Shown: positions 24,460-32,954, numbered from the stretch's first letter. The stretch: DNA of 42,829 bases from JADCCX01 sp031373545 (GCA_031373545.1 JANMMT010000106.1:1-42829); one strand, 5' to 3'. A program made the numbers and translations. The notes: generated by a model not told the origin, from the sequence alone.

Positions 24460-24473
24460 GTCTGAATTCAGAC
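24460..24473. promoter_or_regulatory. 14-bp perfect palindrome in the promoter of the ABC binding-protein gene
   Basis: GTCTGAATTCAGAC is exactly self-complementary and lies 43 bp upstream of the start at 24516. A plausible promoter (TTGCGC, 17 bp, TGAATT) would place the -10 inside it. This is where a repressor operator would sit. The regulator is unknown. Confidence 0.45.
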
Positions 24474-24515
24474 AGTTACAATTTTGCATGGGGTGCGCCC
24501 CGACGGAGGTTAGAC

Positions 24516-25682
24516 ATGACCATCAAGACATTGCTCGCGGGCGCAGCCATGGCAGCGCTTTCGATCACATCTTCCCTCGCACAGGACAAGGTGAAGGTGG
24601 GTGTCATGGTCACGCTGTCGGGCCCCTCCGCCGTTCTGGGGCAACATGCGCGCGATGGATTTAATCTCTTCGTCAAACAGGCCGGCGGCAAGCTTGGGCC
24701 CGCCCAAGCAGAAGTCACAGTCACCGATGATGAGCTCAAACCCGATGTGGCCATCACCAAAGTGCGCGCACTGATCGAGCGCGACAATGTGGATTTCGTG
24801 GTGGGGCCCATCTTCTCCAACGTGTTGCAGGCGATCCACAAGCCCGTCACGGACAGCCGCGCCATCCTGATCAGCCCCAACGCGGGCACTTCCAATTTTG
24901 CGGGCCGTGCCTGCAACACCAATTTCTTCGTGACCTCTTATCAGAACGACCAGGTGCACGAGGTGCTGGGCAAGCATGCGCAGGATGCGGGCTACAAGAA
25001 GGTCTTCATCATGGCTCCCAACTATCAGGCGGGCAAAGACTCGCTTGAGGGCTTCAAGCGCCACTTCAAGGGCGAGGTGGTGGATGAGGTCTACACCCAG
25101 CTGGGACAGCTCGATTTCTCGGCGGAACTCGCCCGCATCGCCTCCATGAAACCCGACGCGATTTTCACCTTCATGCCCGGTGGCATGGGCGTGAACCTCG
25201 TGCGCCAGTACCGTCAGGCGGGGTTGCAGGCCATTCCGTTCCTTTCGGCGTTCACGGTGGATGAATCCACGCTTCCGGCGCAGCAGGATGCGGCTTTGGG
25301 CTTCTTTGGTGCCGGTAGCTGGGCCCCCAACCTCGACAACCCGCAGAACAAGGCCTTCGTCGCGGCATTCGAAAAGGAATATGGCTATGTGCCCGGCTCC
25401 TACGCCATGCAGGCCTATGATGCCGCGCAGGTCATCGACAGCGCCATGAAAGCGACAGGCGGCAAGACCGACAACAAGGACGCATTGCGCGCCGCCATGA
25501 AGAAGGCAGAGTTCAAATCCTTGCGCGGCGATTTCAAGTTTGGCGTCAACAACTATCCCGTGCAGGATTTCTACCTGACCAAGGCCGCCAAGCGCGCGGA
25601 CGGCAAGTATCAGACCGAGATCGTGTCGAAAGTCTTCACCAGCTACGTCGATGTCTATGCCAAGGATTGCGCAATGCGCTGA
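24516..25682 (+). CDS. ABC transporter substrate-binding protein, branched-chain amino acid type
   Basis: A 388-residue periplasmic binding protein (Peripla_BP_6, LivJ-like): signal peptide MTIKTLLAGAAMAALSITSSLAQ, then VKVGVMVTLSGPSAVLGQ, VDFVVGPIFSNV and ILISPNAGTSN. The C-terminal lobe includes GSYAMQAYDAAQVIDSA. In this family such proteins often carry aromatic acids or amides rather than leucine. GGAGG is six bases before the ATG. No permease or ATPase genes flank it, so it is an orphan here. The gene has its own probable promoter with a palindrome, and the cupin gene follows. Confidence 0.95.
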   Translation: MTIKTLLAGAAMAALSITSSLAQDKVKVGVMVTLSGPSAVLGQHARDGFNLFVKQAGGKLGPAQAEVTVTDDELKPDVAITKVRALIERDNVDFVVGPIFSNVLQAIHKPVTDSRAILISPNAGTSNFAGRACNTNFFVTSYQNDQVHEVLGKHAQDAGYKKVFIMAPNYQAGKDSLEGFKRHFKGEVVDEVYTQLGQLDFSAELARIASMKPDAIFTFMPGGMGVNLVRQYRQAGLQAIPFLSAFTVDESTLPAQQDAALGFFGAGSWAPNLDNPQNKAFVAAFEKEYGYVPGSYAMQAYDAAQVIDSAMKATGGKTDNKDALRAAMKKAEFKSLRGDFKFGVNNYPVQDFYLTKAAKRADGKYQTEIVSKVFTSYVDVYAKDCAMR

Positions 25683-25745
25683 ACTCCAGCCCTCTGTGAC
25701 AGCAGTGGAGACAAAAGCGGAAGCAATTGGAAAGCGGAACCAAAA

Positions 25746-26195
25746 ATGAAAGCGGAGTCCCCCGGCATCTCCAAAGCCAACACAGGCATGGACGGCATCA
25801 GCTGGAACATCCTGGGTCAGACTTACGTGCCCAAGCAGCTGTCCGACCAGAGTTTCAGCTGGCACGCGACGCTGCCGGCGGGCACCTTCGTGCCGCCGCA
25901 TATTCACCCCACGCAGGATGAGTATGTCTATCTTCTGGAGGGACGGCTGGATGTCATGCTCGACGGGCGCGAGTTCGTGGCGACGACAGGTGACTTGATC
26001 CGGCTGCCGATGGGGCTTGCACACGCGCTATTCAACAAGTCCGACCAGACCGTGAAAAGCCTGTTCTGGGTTACGCCCACACGCAAGCTCTACGATCTGT
26101 TCTGGGGCATTCATGCTTTGAAGGACCAGGCACCTGACGCCGTGGTCGCCCTTTCAGCCAAGCATGAGGTGATGTTCTTGCCCCCGCCAGCTTGA
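25746..26195 (+). CDS. Cupin domain protein
   Basis: A 149-residue single cupin: motif 1 PPHIHPTQDEYVYLLEG (two His, one Glu) and motif 2 LIRLPMGLAHALFN (His), giving a standard metal site. Possible roles are a dioxygenase, isomerase or sensor; the catabolic neighbourhood favours an enzyme on the same unknown substrate. It lies 63 bp after the binding-protein gene on the same strand and is closed by a strong bidirectional terminator. Confidence 0.9.
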   Translation: MKAESPGISKANTGMDGISWNILGQTYVPKQLSDQSFSWHATLPAGTFVPPHIHPTQDEYVYLLEGRLDVMLDGREFVATTGDLIRLPMGLAHALFNKSDQTVKSLFWVTPTRKLYDLFWGIHALKDQAPDAVVALSAKHEVMFLPPPA

Positions 26196-26213
26196 GGGTT
26201 TGCTGAGGACTTG

Positions 26214-26252
26214 AATGAAAAAACCCGCCAGTCTGATCTGGCGGGTTTCGTT
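26214..26252. terminator. Bidirectional intrinsic terminator
   Basis: AAACCCGCCAG (26221-26231) pairs perfectly with CTGGCGGGTTT (26238-26248) over a six-base loop. The plus side continues TTTCGTTTT and the minus side reads a run of seven T, so it can end both the cupin transcript and the convergent glycine-rich gene. Confidence 0.9.
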
Positions 26253-26270
26253 TTCAGCATTCATCCGGAA

Positions 26271-26648
26271 TCAGGCAGAGGCTGCGCTGCTGCTGTCAGC
26301 CTGCTCGGCGCCCTTGGCCACGAGGCCCTTCAGTTTTTCCATTTCCTTGTCGTCGATCTCGCCATCTTCCATGGCCTTGAGGAACTCTTTCATGATGTCC
26401 TGCTCCAGGCCCTTGTCGGCACCGGCCGACCCACCCTGGCATCCACCCGATTGGCCCGCTGCATCTTTGCCACCGGCTTCCTTGCCGCCATTTTGGTCGA
26501 TTGCGCCCTTGGCCATGTCCATCAAGGACTTGCCTTCTGCGCCGTCGATCTTGCCATCCGACATGGCCGAGAGAAACGAATTCATGAAGCCACCGACGCC
26601 GGATTGACCGCCGCTGCCGCTTGAAACTTTACCAATGCTCGAAGACAT
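26271..26648 (-). CDS. Glycine-rich protein with two DGxID repeats
   Basis: A 125-residue soluble protein with an internal duplication. FLSAMSDGKIDGAEGKSL and FLKAMEDGEIDDKEMEKL flank a Gly/Ser/Gln-rich linker containing one Cys (SGGCQGG). The DG(K/E)ID..E element resembles half an EF-hand or the TerB-type DGxID acidic loop; canonical EF-hand positions 1 and 3 are missing. No signal peptide. The start is fixed by GGAGG eight bases before ATG 26648. A 14-bp palindrome overlaps its probable promoter. Function unknown; metal binding is inference only. Confidence 0.8.
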   Translation of the reverse strand: MSSSIGKVSSGSGGQSGVGGFMNSFLSAMSDGKIDGAEGKSLMDMAKGAIDQNGGKEAGGKDAAGQSGGCQGGSAGADKGLEQDIMKEFLKAMEDGEIDDKEMEKLKGLVAKGAEQADSSSAASA

Positions 26649-26671
26649 GTAAAACCCCTCCACTATTCAAA

Positions 26672-26709
26672 TACCGCACCCACTGCATACTGGATTGCAT
26701 TAATGCAAC
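26672..26709 (-). promoter_or_regulatory. Promoter with embedded 14-bp palindromic operator
   Basis: TTGCATTAATGCAA (26695-26708) is exactly self-complementary. Read on the minus strand it falls between a possible -35 (TTGGTT) and -10 (TATGCA) spaced 17 bp apart, upstream of the glycine-rich gene at 26648. The arrangement suggests a repressor site; the regulator is not identified. Confidence 0.45.
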
Positions 26710-26754
26710 CAAGTCCAAAATGCGGGATTGATGAATTTGCATGAAGGGCCGCAA

Positions 26755-28005
26755 TCAGGCAGCCCGCGTGGCATTCACTTTCGCCTGCGTGAACCCGGCA
26801 GCACGGGCATATCCCCGCACGATGCTTTGGCGTGCCTCAACCGGCAACACCGCATCGATATTTTCAAAGCCATCCGGGGCCAGCGCCTCGACTGCATCGA
26901 TCACACCCTCGGGGCCACCCGCACGGTTGAGGCGGACGATCTGCGCCGTCGCGGGCAGGCGTTCCTGATCATAGGCGAAGAGCGCGCCCTGCGGACTTTC
27001 ACCGTCCGCCAACCTGTCTGCCAGACAGCGCGCATCGAGGATCGCCTGGCTCGCCCCATTGGAGCCGACCGGGTACATCGGATGCGCGGCATCGCCCAGC
27101 ACAGTGACGCGCCCATGGCTCCAGCGCGCCAGCGGATCGCGGTCGCACATCGGATATTCCCAGAACTCCGGCGTCGCCAGGATCAGCGCCTTCACATCGA
27201 CCTCGTTCACCTCAAAGCGCTGTACATGCGGCATGACATCCTCGAGCCGCCCAGGCCGTGACCAATCCTCCCGGCGCGGCGGCGGCACGCTGCCATCCCC
27301 CAGCTTCACCGCAATCGCCCAATTGGTCAGGCGGGTGCCCTCCCGCAGGCCGGGCGCAATCGGATAAAGCACAGCTTTGGCCGCCATTCCGCCCGCGATG
27401 ATCATCGATCGCCCATCCATGAATTGCGGCCAGTCGGCCGCGCCGCGCCACAGCATGATGCCGTTCCAGGCGGGCGGCCCCTCGTTCGGCACATACTGCG
27501 CCCGAACCACGCTGTGAATGCCATCGGCCCCCACCAGCACATCCCCCTCGGCCGTGCGCACATGGCGCCCCTCGCGGTTGAAGAAATAGGCGCGCACGCC
27601 GCTTTCATCCTGCATGAAAGAATCAAGGCGGCAGCCTGTGTGGATGCGGCTTTCGCCCAGTTCCGCCCGCACGGCTTGATGGATCACGCCTTGCAGCCGC
27701 CCGCGATGGATTGAAAACTGCGGCACATCGAAGCCGGCATCCAGCCCGCGCGGCTCCTGCCAGATCGTCTGCCCAAAGCGGTTCATGTACGCCAGTGACG
27801 TGGTGCGGATGCCCACGCGGTCCAGCGCGGGCAACAGCCCGAGTTCCGCCAGTTCGCGGATGGCGTGGGGCAGCGTGTTGATGCCCACGCCCAGCTCGCG
27901 CACCTCGGTGGCTTGCTCGAACAATTCAGCATGAATGCCCCGGCGCTGCAGCATCAATGCCAGCGTCAGCCCGCCTACGCCCGCACCTGCGATGAGGACC
28001 TTCAT
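26755..28005 (-). CDS. FAD-dependent monooxygenase (PhzS-like)
   Basis: A 416-residue group A flavin hydroxylase. MKVLIAGAGVGGLTLALML Rossmann motif at the N-terminus, LGVGINTLPHAIREL, VLVGADGIHSVVR (DG motif), and VTVLGDAAHPMYPVGSNGA (FAD ribityl motif). It is closest in appearance to PhzS-type 'flavin-dependent oxidoreductases' that hydroxylate or decarboxylate aromatic acids. It differs from the monooxygenase at 22259, so these are two distinct hydroxylases within 6 kb. It follows the amidohydrolase gene on the same strand, 76 bp downstream, and probably shares its transcript. Confidence 0.92.
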   Translation of the reverse strand: MKVLIAGAGVGGLTLALMLQRRGIHAELFEQATEVRELGVGINTLPHAIRELAELGLLPALDRVGIRTTSLAYMNRFGQTIWQEPRGLDAGFDVPQFSIHRGRLQGVIHQAVRAELGESRIHTGCRLDSFMQDESGVRAYFFNREGRHVRTAEGDVLVGADGIHSVVRAQYVPNEGPPAWNGIMLWRGAADWPQFMDGRSMIIAGGMAAKAVLYPIAPGLREGTRLTNWAIAVKLGDGSVPPPRREDWSRPGRLEDVMPHVQRFEVNEVDVKALILATPEFWEYPMCDRDPLARWSHGRVTVLGDAAHPMYPVGSNGASQAILDARCLADRLADGESPQGALFAYDQERLPATAQIVRLNRAGGPEGVIDAVEALAPDGFENIDAVLPVEARQSIVRGYARAAGFTQAKVNATRAA

Positions 28006-28081
28006 GGTGAACCAATCCTAACCATTGTCCTTTCAATGCGCGTGCCGGTGGCAACAGATCAAGCACGCAATCGCAACAGGG

Positions 28082-29353
28082 CTAACGCCGCGCCCCGGCA
28101 CCCCGGCCTTTGACGATCACGCCGTCTTTCAGAATCAGCGGCATATGACGCCCCTGCCCTGTGAGCAAGGTGATGTCTTTGAGCGGGTTGCCATCCACAA
28201 CGATCAGATCGCCCCGCGCGCCAGGTGCGATCACGCCAATCTCCCCGGCCATGCCGCAGATCTGCGCCGCATTGACCGTGGCGTGGCGGATGACCTCGCG
28301 CGGCGTCATGATGCGGGAGCGGATCACGAACTCCTCGCTCTGGTGCCGGTGCATGGCCGTGCCGATCAGGTCCGAGCCGTAGCCAAGCAACACGCCAGCC
28401 TCATGCAGGTATCCCAACGCGTTCATCCCGCCGCTGCGCACCATCTCGATCTTGGCCACTGAGTCCGCAGGCAGGCCAAGGCTTGCGCCTTCATTGGCCA
28501 GCGCCTCGTAAACCACAAGCGTCGGCACGGCCCAGGCCCCGCGCGCGGCCATCAGTTCCGCCGTGGCGGGCTGCACCAGATTGGCGTGCTCCACAGAGAG
28601 CACACCGCATTCGACCGCACGGCGGATGGCCTCATCGGTGTAGAGATGCGCGGAGACATAGGTCTGCGCATTGCGCGCCTCATCAACAATGGCCGTCAGT
28701 TCATCGCGCGAGAAGCCCAGGAATTGAATAGGATCTGTCGGTGAGGCCACACCGCCATTGGCCATGACCTTGATGAAACTGGCGCCCGCCTTGATCTCCT
28801 CGCGCACCGCCTTGCGGCAGGCATCCACCCCATCGACAATGCGGCCCAGCGCGCCCAGCCTGCGCTCCAGCCAGGCCGTGTCGCGGTTATCGAAGCGCCC
28901 GCGCATATCGCCGTGGCCATTGGTCTGTGACAGGGCCTTGCCGCAGATGACGAGGCGCGGTCCCAGGATCAAGCCCTCGTCCACCGCCATCTTGAGGCCA
29001 ATGTCGGCCCCGGCGACATCGCGCACGGTGGTGAAACCCCGCAACAGCATCCCGCGCATGATCTCACCTGCGCGCGCGGCCACATAAGCATCCGGCAGCA
29101 GGGCATTCTGGCCAAGGTTGGTCAGCGCAGCCACCACATGCACATGGCAATCCATGAGGCCGGGCATCAGCGTGCGGCCCTTGAGGTCAATGGTGCGCGC
29201 CCGCGCATCGCGCATGGGTTGCGACTCCACCGCTGTGATGCGTCCCGCCTCCAGCAGCACATGCATGTCGCTCAAAGGTTCATCCGCGCTGCCATCCACG
29301 ACCGCAGCATTGGCGAGAATGAGCGGGCGTTGGCTGATGTTCTGCGTCCTCAT
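28082..29353 (-). CDS. Metal-dependent amidohydrolase
   Basis: An amidohydrolase of about 423 residues. Metal ligands: MDCHVHV (HxH), K in SFIKVMANGG (carbamylated-lysine position), H in VSAHLYTDEA, H in VEHANLVQ and D in GYGSDLIG, a binuclear site of the Xaa-Pro dipeptidase/imidazolonepropionase-like group. Cytosolic; substrates of relatives are cyclic amides or N-acyl dipeptides. ATG 29353 is best spaced from AAGGA; ATGs at 29356 and 29386 are alternatives. It is divergent from bpt and upstream of the PhzS-like monooxygenase, suggesting a two-step degradation module. Confidence 0.92.
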   Translation of the reverse strand: MRTQNISQRPLILANAAVVDGSADEPLSDMHVLLEAGRITAVESQPMRDARARTIDLKGRTLMPGLMDCHVHVVAALTNLGQNALLPDAYVAARAGEIMRGMLLRGFTTVRDVAGADIGLKMAVDEGLILGPRLVICGKALSQTNGHGDMRGRFDNRDTAWLERRLGALGRIVDGVDACRKAVREEIKAGASFIKVMANGGVASPTDPIQFLGFSRDELTAIVDEARNAQTYVSAHLYTDEAIRRAVECGVLSVEHANLVQPATAELMAARGAWAVPTLVVYEALANEGASLGLPADSVAKIEMVRSGGMNALGYLHEAGVLLGYGSDLIGTAMHRHQSEEFVIRSRIMTPREVIRHATVNAAQICGMAGEIGVIAPGARGDLIVVDGNPLKDITLLTGQGRHMPLILKDGVIVKGRGAGARR

Positions 29354-29451
29354 CATGAAATCCTTGGCGTGAAGCGCTCCAGCCATTGCAGCAGAGCCGC
29401 AGAATGCTATGTTTCAACCCGACGCAGCACAAGCAAGCAGGCCACCGCCGA

Positions 29452-30204
29452 TTGAGCCAAATTCCGCGCGACACACCCCAGTTCTACCTCACCTCGCCGA
29501 CGGCGTGCCCCTATCTGCCGGGCCAGGTGGAGCGCAAGGTGTTTACCCACCTCGTGGGCAAGCGCGCCAAAGAGCTGAACAATGTGCTGACCCAGGGCGG
29601 GTTCCGCCGCAGCCAGACCATCGCCTACCGCCCGGCTTGTGAAAACTGCCGCGCCTGCATTTCGGTGCGCGTCGTGGTGGATGATTTCCGCCCCACGTCA
29701 AACATGCGCCGCGTGCTGCGCCGCAACGCGGGCCTTCTGTCAGAAGTGAAGCTGAACAAACCGACCTCCGAGCAATATGCGTTGTTTCGCGGCTATCTCG
29801 ATGTGCGCCATGGCACCGGCGGCATGGCCGACATGACCGTTCTCGATTTCGCGATGATGGTGGAGGACAGCCATGTCGAGACCATGCTGGTCGAGTATCG
29901 CAAGCGTGATGCCGACACGGCCATCACAGGGCGCAGCAACGCCCCCCTTCAGGCGGCCTGCCTGACAGACGTGCTGAGCGATGGCATTTCCATGGTCTAC
30001 TCGTTTTTCGAACCGGATATAGAGGACAACTCGCCCGGCACATTCATGATTCTCGATCACATCGCCCGTGCCAAGGCGATGGGCCTGAAGTATCTCTACC
30101 TCGGCTATTGGGTCGCGGGATCGCGCAAGATGGAATACAAGGCGCGTTTCCTGCCGCAGGAACGACTCACGCCGGAAGGCTGGGTGCGGGTCGAACAGGA
30201 CTAG
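29452..30204 (+). CDS. bpt: Aspartate/glutamate leucyltransferase
   Basis: Transfers leucine from Leu-tRNA to N-terminal Asp/Glu, making N-degrons for ClpS/ClpAP. The 250-residue product matches the ATE/Bpt family throughout: RDTPQFYLTSPTACPYLPGQ, ERKVFTHLVG, GFRRSQTIAYRPACENCRAC, DVRHGTGGMADM and the C-terminal YLYLGYWVAGSRKMEYK. The Cys pair in CENCRAC is conserved. TTG 29452 gives the family N-terminus; earlier in-frame ATGs add unrelated residues. Its 5' end faces the divergent amidohydrolase. Confidence 0.94.
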   Translation: MSQIPRDTPQFYLTSPTACPYLPGQVERKVFTHLVGKRAKELNNVLTQGGFRRSQTIAYRPACENCRACISVRVVVDDFRPTSNMRRVLRRNAGLLSEVKLNKPTSEQYALFRGYLDVRHGTGGMADMTVLDFAMMVEDSHVETMLVEYRKRDADTAITGRSNAPLQAACLTDVLSDGISMVYSFFEPDIEDNSPGTFMILDHIARAKAMGLKYLYLGYWVAGSRKMEYKARFLPQERLTPEGWVRVEQD

Positions 30205-30311
30205 ACCAGGACGTTGACCGGGGCATTGCCTCGGAATGACTTGGGAATTGCCCTTGCGCTGCAGCGCGCAGTCACAGCATGCTTCGCATAACAATTTCAT
30301 ACGGAGCCATG

Positions 30312-30860
30312 ATGCGCACATCCGATTGCGATATCCTGTTTGTGCCGGGCTATCAGAACTCTGGCCCGGACCACTGGCAGAGCCGCTGGCAGCAGCGCCT
30401 GTCCACCGCACGGCGTGTGGAAATGCCTGATTGGGAACAACCCATGCTGACGGAGTGGACCGAGGCACTGGTGAGCGCGGTCCACATCGCCACAAAACCG
30501 GTCGTTCTCGTCGCGCATTCGTTGGGGTCGCTGTGTGTGGTGCATGCGGCGCCTGCGCTGGGGAAACAAGTCGTCGGGGCGGTGCTTGTCTGCCCGCCAA
30601 GTGAGGGTTCGTTGCTCGATATCGCCAGCATCGATTTGCGTTTTGCCCGTGTCCCGCGTGCGCCCCTGCCCTTCAAATCAGTGCTCGTGGCCAGCAGCAA
30701 TGATCCTTATTGCCCGCTGATCGAGGCGGAGGAGTGGGCGGCGGCCTGGGGTGCGGATATTCTCAATGCCGGCGAGTCGGGCCACATCAATACGGATTCA
30801 GGGCATGGTCCCTGGCCCGAGGGGCTGATGAGCTTTGCAGGCTTCATGGGAAAATTGTGA
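30312..30860 (+). CDS. RBBP9/YdeN-family serine hydrolase
   Basis: A hydrolase of about 182 residues: N-terminal DILFVPGYQNSGPDHWQSRW, nucleophile VAHSLGSL, aspartate in SSNDPYCPL and histidine in ESGHINTDSGHGPW. This is the small alpha/beta hydrolase family that includes YdeN and human RBBP9; natural substrates are mostly unknown. Two adjacent ATGs (30309 and 30312) follow GGAG; the second has the better spacing. The stop abuts the stop of the convergent chemoreceptor gene. Confidence 0.9.
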   Translation: MRTSDCDILFVPGYQNSGPDHWQSRWQQRLSTARRVEMPDWEQPMLTEWTEALVSAVHIATKPVVLVAHSLGSLCVVHAAPALGKQVVGAVLVCPPSEGSLLDIASIDLRFARVPRAPLPFKSVLVASSNDPYCPLIEAEEWAAAWGADILNAGESGHINTDSGHGPWPEGLMSFAGFMGKL

Positions 30861-32213
30861 TCAAGCCGCCTTGACCGCAGACACGAACGATTCGACATCG
30901 CGGCCCAGCCCCTCGCTGATCGCGCGCATGCGCTCGACGGTTGTGCGCAGGACTCCAATATTTTGGTTCGTGGTCTGCATGAGCTGTGCTGCGCCCTCGT
31001 AACCTTCGCCTGCAGCCATCACCTCGACCACGGTTTCATGCAGGCTGCGTGCGAGTTCCTCGGTCAGCGCATTCTGCTGGTCGACGGCGCCTGCCACTTC
31101 ACTGGCATTGTGGCTGAGCGTCTCCATGGCGACGCCGATGGAGCTGATCTCGTTCACGGAACGGGCGGTGCCGTCCTGCACGGCGGCGATTTGGGCGATG
31201 ATGTCCTGTGTGGCGCGCGTGGTCTGGCTGGCAAGAGCCTTCACCTCCTGCGCGACAACCGCGAAGCCGCGTCCAGCATCGCCGGCGCGCGCGGCCTCGA
31301 TTGTGGCATTAAGGGCCAGAAGATTGGTCTGCTCGGCAATCGAGCTGATCAATCCGACGATGGAGCCGATCTTGTCGGCGGCGGTTTGCAGATCGGCAAT
31401 CGAGCCGCGCGCCGCCATCACAGCTTGCTCGGCATCGCTCACGGCCGCCCGCGCGCTCTGGGTGCGGCGCGACAACTCGCCGGTCGCCATGGACAGTTCT
31501 TCGGTGCTGGTCGCCGACGCGGTCAGATTGTTATTGCCCTGCTCGGCTGCGCTGGCGGCCCTGCTGCTTTTGTCAAGCGCTTGGTTCGAGGCATCCTGTA
31601 CACCCATTACTGATTGATCGACGGCATCGGAAGCCTCGGCCAGTTCCAGCGAGAAATGGCTGGCCCCGGTGCGAAACTTCTCGATCTCTTCCAGGATCAC
31701 TGCGGTGCGGCCCTCGGCCATCCTGACAGCATTGATCTGGGCCGCCGCCAAGGCAGTTGCAGCATCAAACGCCAACAGGCGCTGCACGCCAGCGAGAGCA
31801 GAAAGCACGGATTTCGAGACGAAACCCAGGCGGGATGCCCTGCTTGAAACGATCGCTTCATAGATGTGGCTGGCCACAGCATAAAGCGCCCGCATGTCCG
31901 CGCCCAGAACACGCAGGTGATCCACAGATTCGTGGTTGCGTTCCTCATGCAGATCGGCGCGCCAATCGGTCAGAAGCCGCGTGAAATGGACCGTTAGAAG
32001 GATGGAAACCGCAGTGCGATTGGCGGCGAAGGACGCACCGACCACGGGCGTCTTGACGATTTGTTTGAGGAAGCTCTCGACCCCGATCTTGATTGCCGCA
32101 GGCATGTCACCGGAAAACTGGCTCAGTGCGGAGGCAATGCGAGCCTCGTCCAGCCCATAGACCATCAGGCGCGCCGCATGCGTCAGAATTTGCTCGGATG
32201 TCATTTCGGCCAT
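30861..32213 (-). CDS. Soluble methyl-accepting chemotaxis protein with probable globin-type sensor domain
   Basis: A 450-residue chemoreceptor without signal peptide or membrane helices. The signalling hairpin tip IAEQTNLLALNATIEAARAG and GRGFAVVAQEVKALA place it clearly among MCPs. Residues about 15-165 form a helical domain. The block ERNHESVDHLRVLGADMRAL followed by IYEAI resembles the proximal-histidine region of globin-coupled sensors (HemAT type), so an O2- or gas-sensing heme is inferred. No che genes are nearby. It is separated from the upstream rpsD gene by a terminator. Confidence 0.88.
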   Translation of the reverse strand: MAEMTSEQILTHAARLMVYGLDEARIASALSQFSGDMPAAIKIGVESFLKQIVKTPVVGASFAANRTAVSILLTVHFTRLLTDWRADLHEERNHESVDHLRVLGADMRALYAVASHIYEAIVSSRASRLGFVSKSVLSALAGVQRLLAFDAATALAAAQINAVRMAEGRTAVILEEIEKFRTGASHFSLELAEASDAVDQSVMGVQDASNQALDKSSRAASAAEQGNNNLTASATSTEELSMATGELSRRTQSARAAVSDAEQAVMAARGSIADLQTAADKIGSIVGLISSIAEQTNLLALNATIEAARAGDAGRGFAVVAQEVKALASQTTRATQDIIAQIAAVQDGTARSVNEISSIGVAMETLSHNASEVAGAVDQQNALTEELARSLHETVVEVMAAGEGYEGAAQLMQTTNQNIGVLRTTVERMRAISEGLGRDVESFVSAVKAA

Positions 32214-32290
32214 AGTGTATCCGGATTGAGAACCCGTTCACCATGCGCAAAGAGAGTAAACCACCTGATAATAAAGTGCAGCAGAGCGTG

Positions 32291-32317
32291 AAAAAGCCAC
32301 CCGGAGGCGGCTTTTTT
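32291..32317 (-). terminator. Intrinsic terminator of rpsD
   Basis: AAAAAGCC pairs with GGCTTTTTT around an inner CC/GG and a short loop, with one mismatch. It lies 20 bp after the rpsD stop on the minus strand, and the T-run supports use in either direction. Confidence 0.85.
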
Positions 32318-32336
32318 GCAGAGTATAGCAGCAGAT

Positions 32337-32954
32337 TCAGCGCGAGTAGAATTCCACCACGAGGTTGGGTTCCATCTGCGTGGCGTAGGGAACCTCGGAA
32401 AGAGTTGGACGGCGCGCCAGACGTGCCGTCATCTTCGTGTGATCGACTTCGACGTAATCAGGCACATCGCGCTCGGCGAGCTGGGAGGCGACAACCACGA
32501 ATTCGAGCTGCTTGGAGGTGTCCTTGACCGACACCACATCGCCTGGCTTCACCTGATAGGAGGCGATGTTCACCTTCCGCCCGTTGACCTGGACATGGCC
32601 ATGGTTGACGAACTGACGCGCCGCGAACACCGTGGCCACGAACTTGGAGCGATAGACGACCGCATCGAGGCGTGTTTCCAGCAGGCCAATCAGGTTCTCG
32701 CCCGCATCACCGCGTTGACGCACGGCTTCATGGTAGTAGCTGCGAAACTGTTTCTCGGAAATGGAACCGTAATAACCCTTGAGCTTCTGCTTGGCCTTGA
32801 GCTGCACACCGAAGTCGGAAAGCTTGCCCTTGCGGCGTTGACCGTGCTGGCCTGGGCCATATTCGCGGCGATTGACCGGGGATTTGGCACGACCCCAGAT
32901 ATTTTCGCCCATGCGGCGGTCGATTTTGTACTTGGATTCGGCGCGCTTTGTCAT
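32337..32954 (-). CDS. rpsD: 30S ribosomal protein S4
   Basis: A primary 16S-binding protein of the 30S body and, in many bacteria, an autoregulator. 205 residues, the usual alphaproteobacterial length. MTKRAESKYKIDRRMGENIW start, GPGQHGQRRKGKLSDFG, and the S4 RNA-binding domain (RLDAVVYRSKFVATVFAARQ and VNHGHVQVNGRKVNIASY). It lacks the N-terminal zinc cysteines. The ATG at 32954 is preceded by GAGGAACAGCG; longer upstream reading is non-coding. It is a single-gene unit, as is common in this group, with murI upstream on the same strand. Confidence 0.98.
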   Translation of the reverse strand: MTKRAESKYKIDRRMGENIWGRAKSPVNRREYGPGQHGQRRKGKLSDFGVQLKAKQKLKGYYGSISEKQFRSYYHEAVRQRGDAGENLIGLLETRLDAVVYRSKFVATVFAARQFVNHGHVQVNGRKVNIASYQVKPGDVVSVKDTSKQLEFVVVASQLAERDVPDYVEVDHTKMTARLARRPTLSEVPYATQMEPNLVVEFYSR

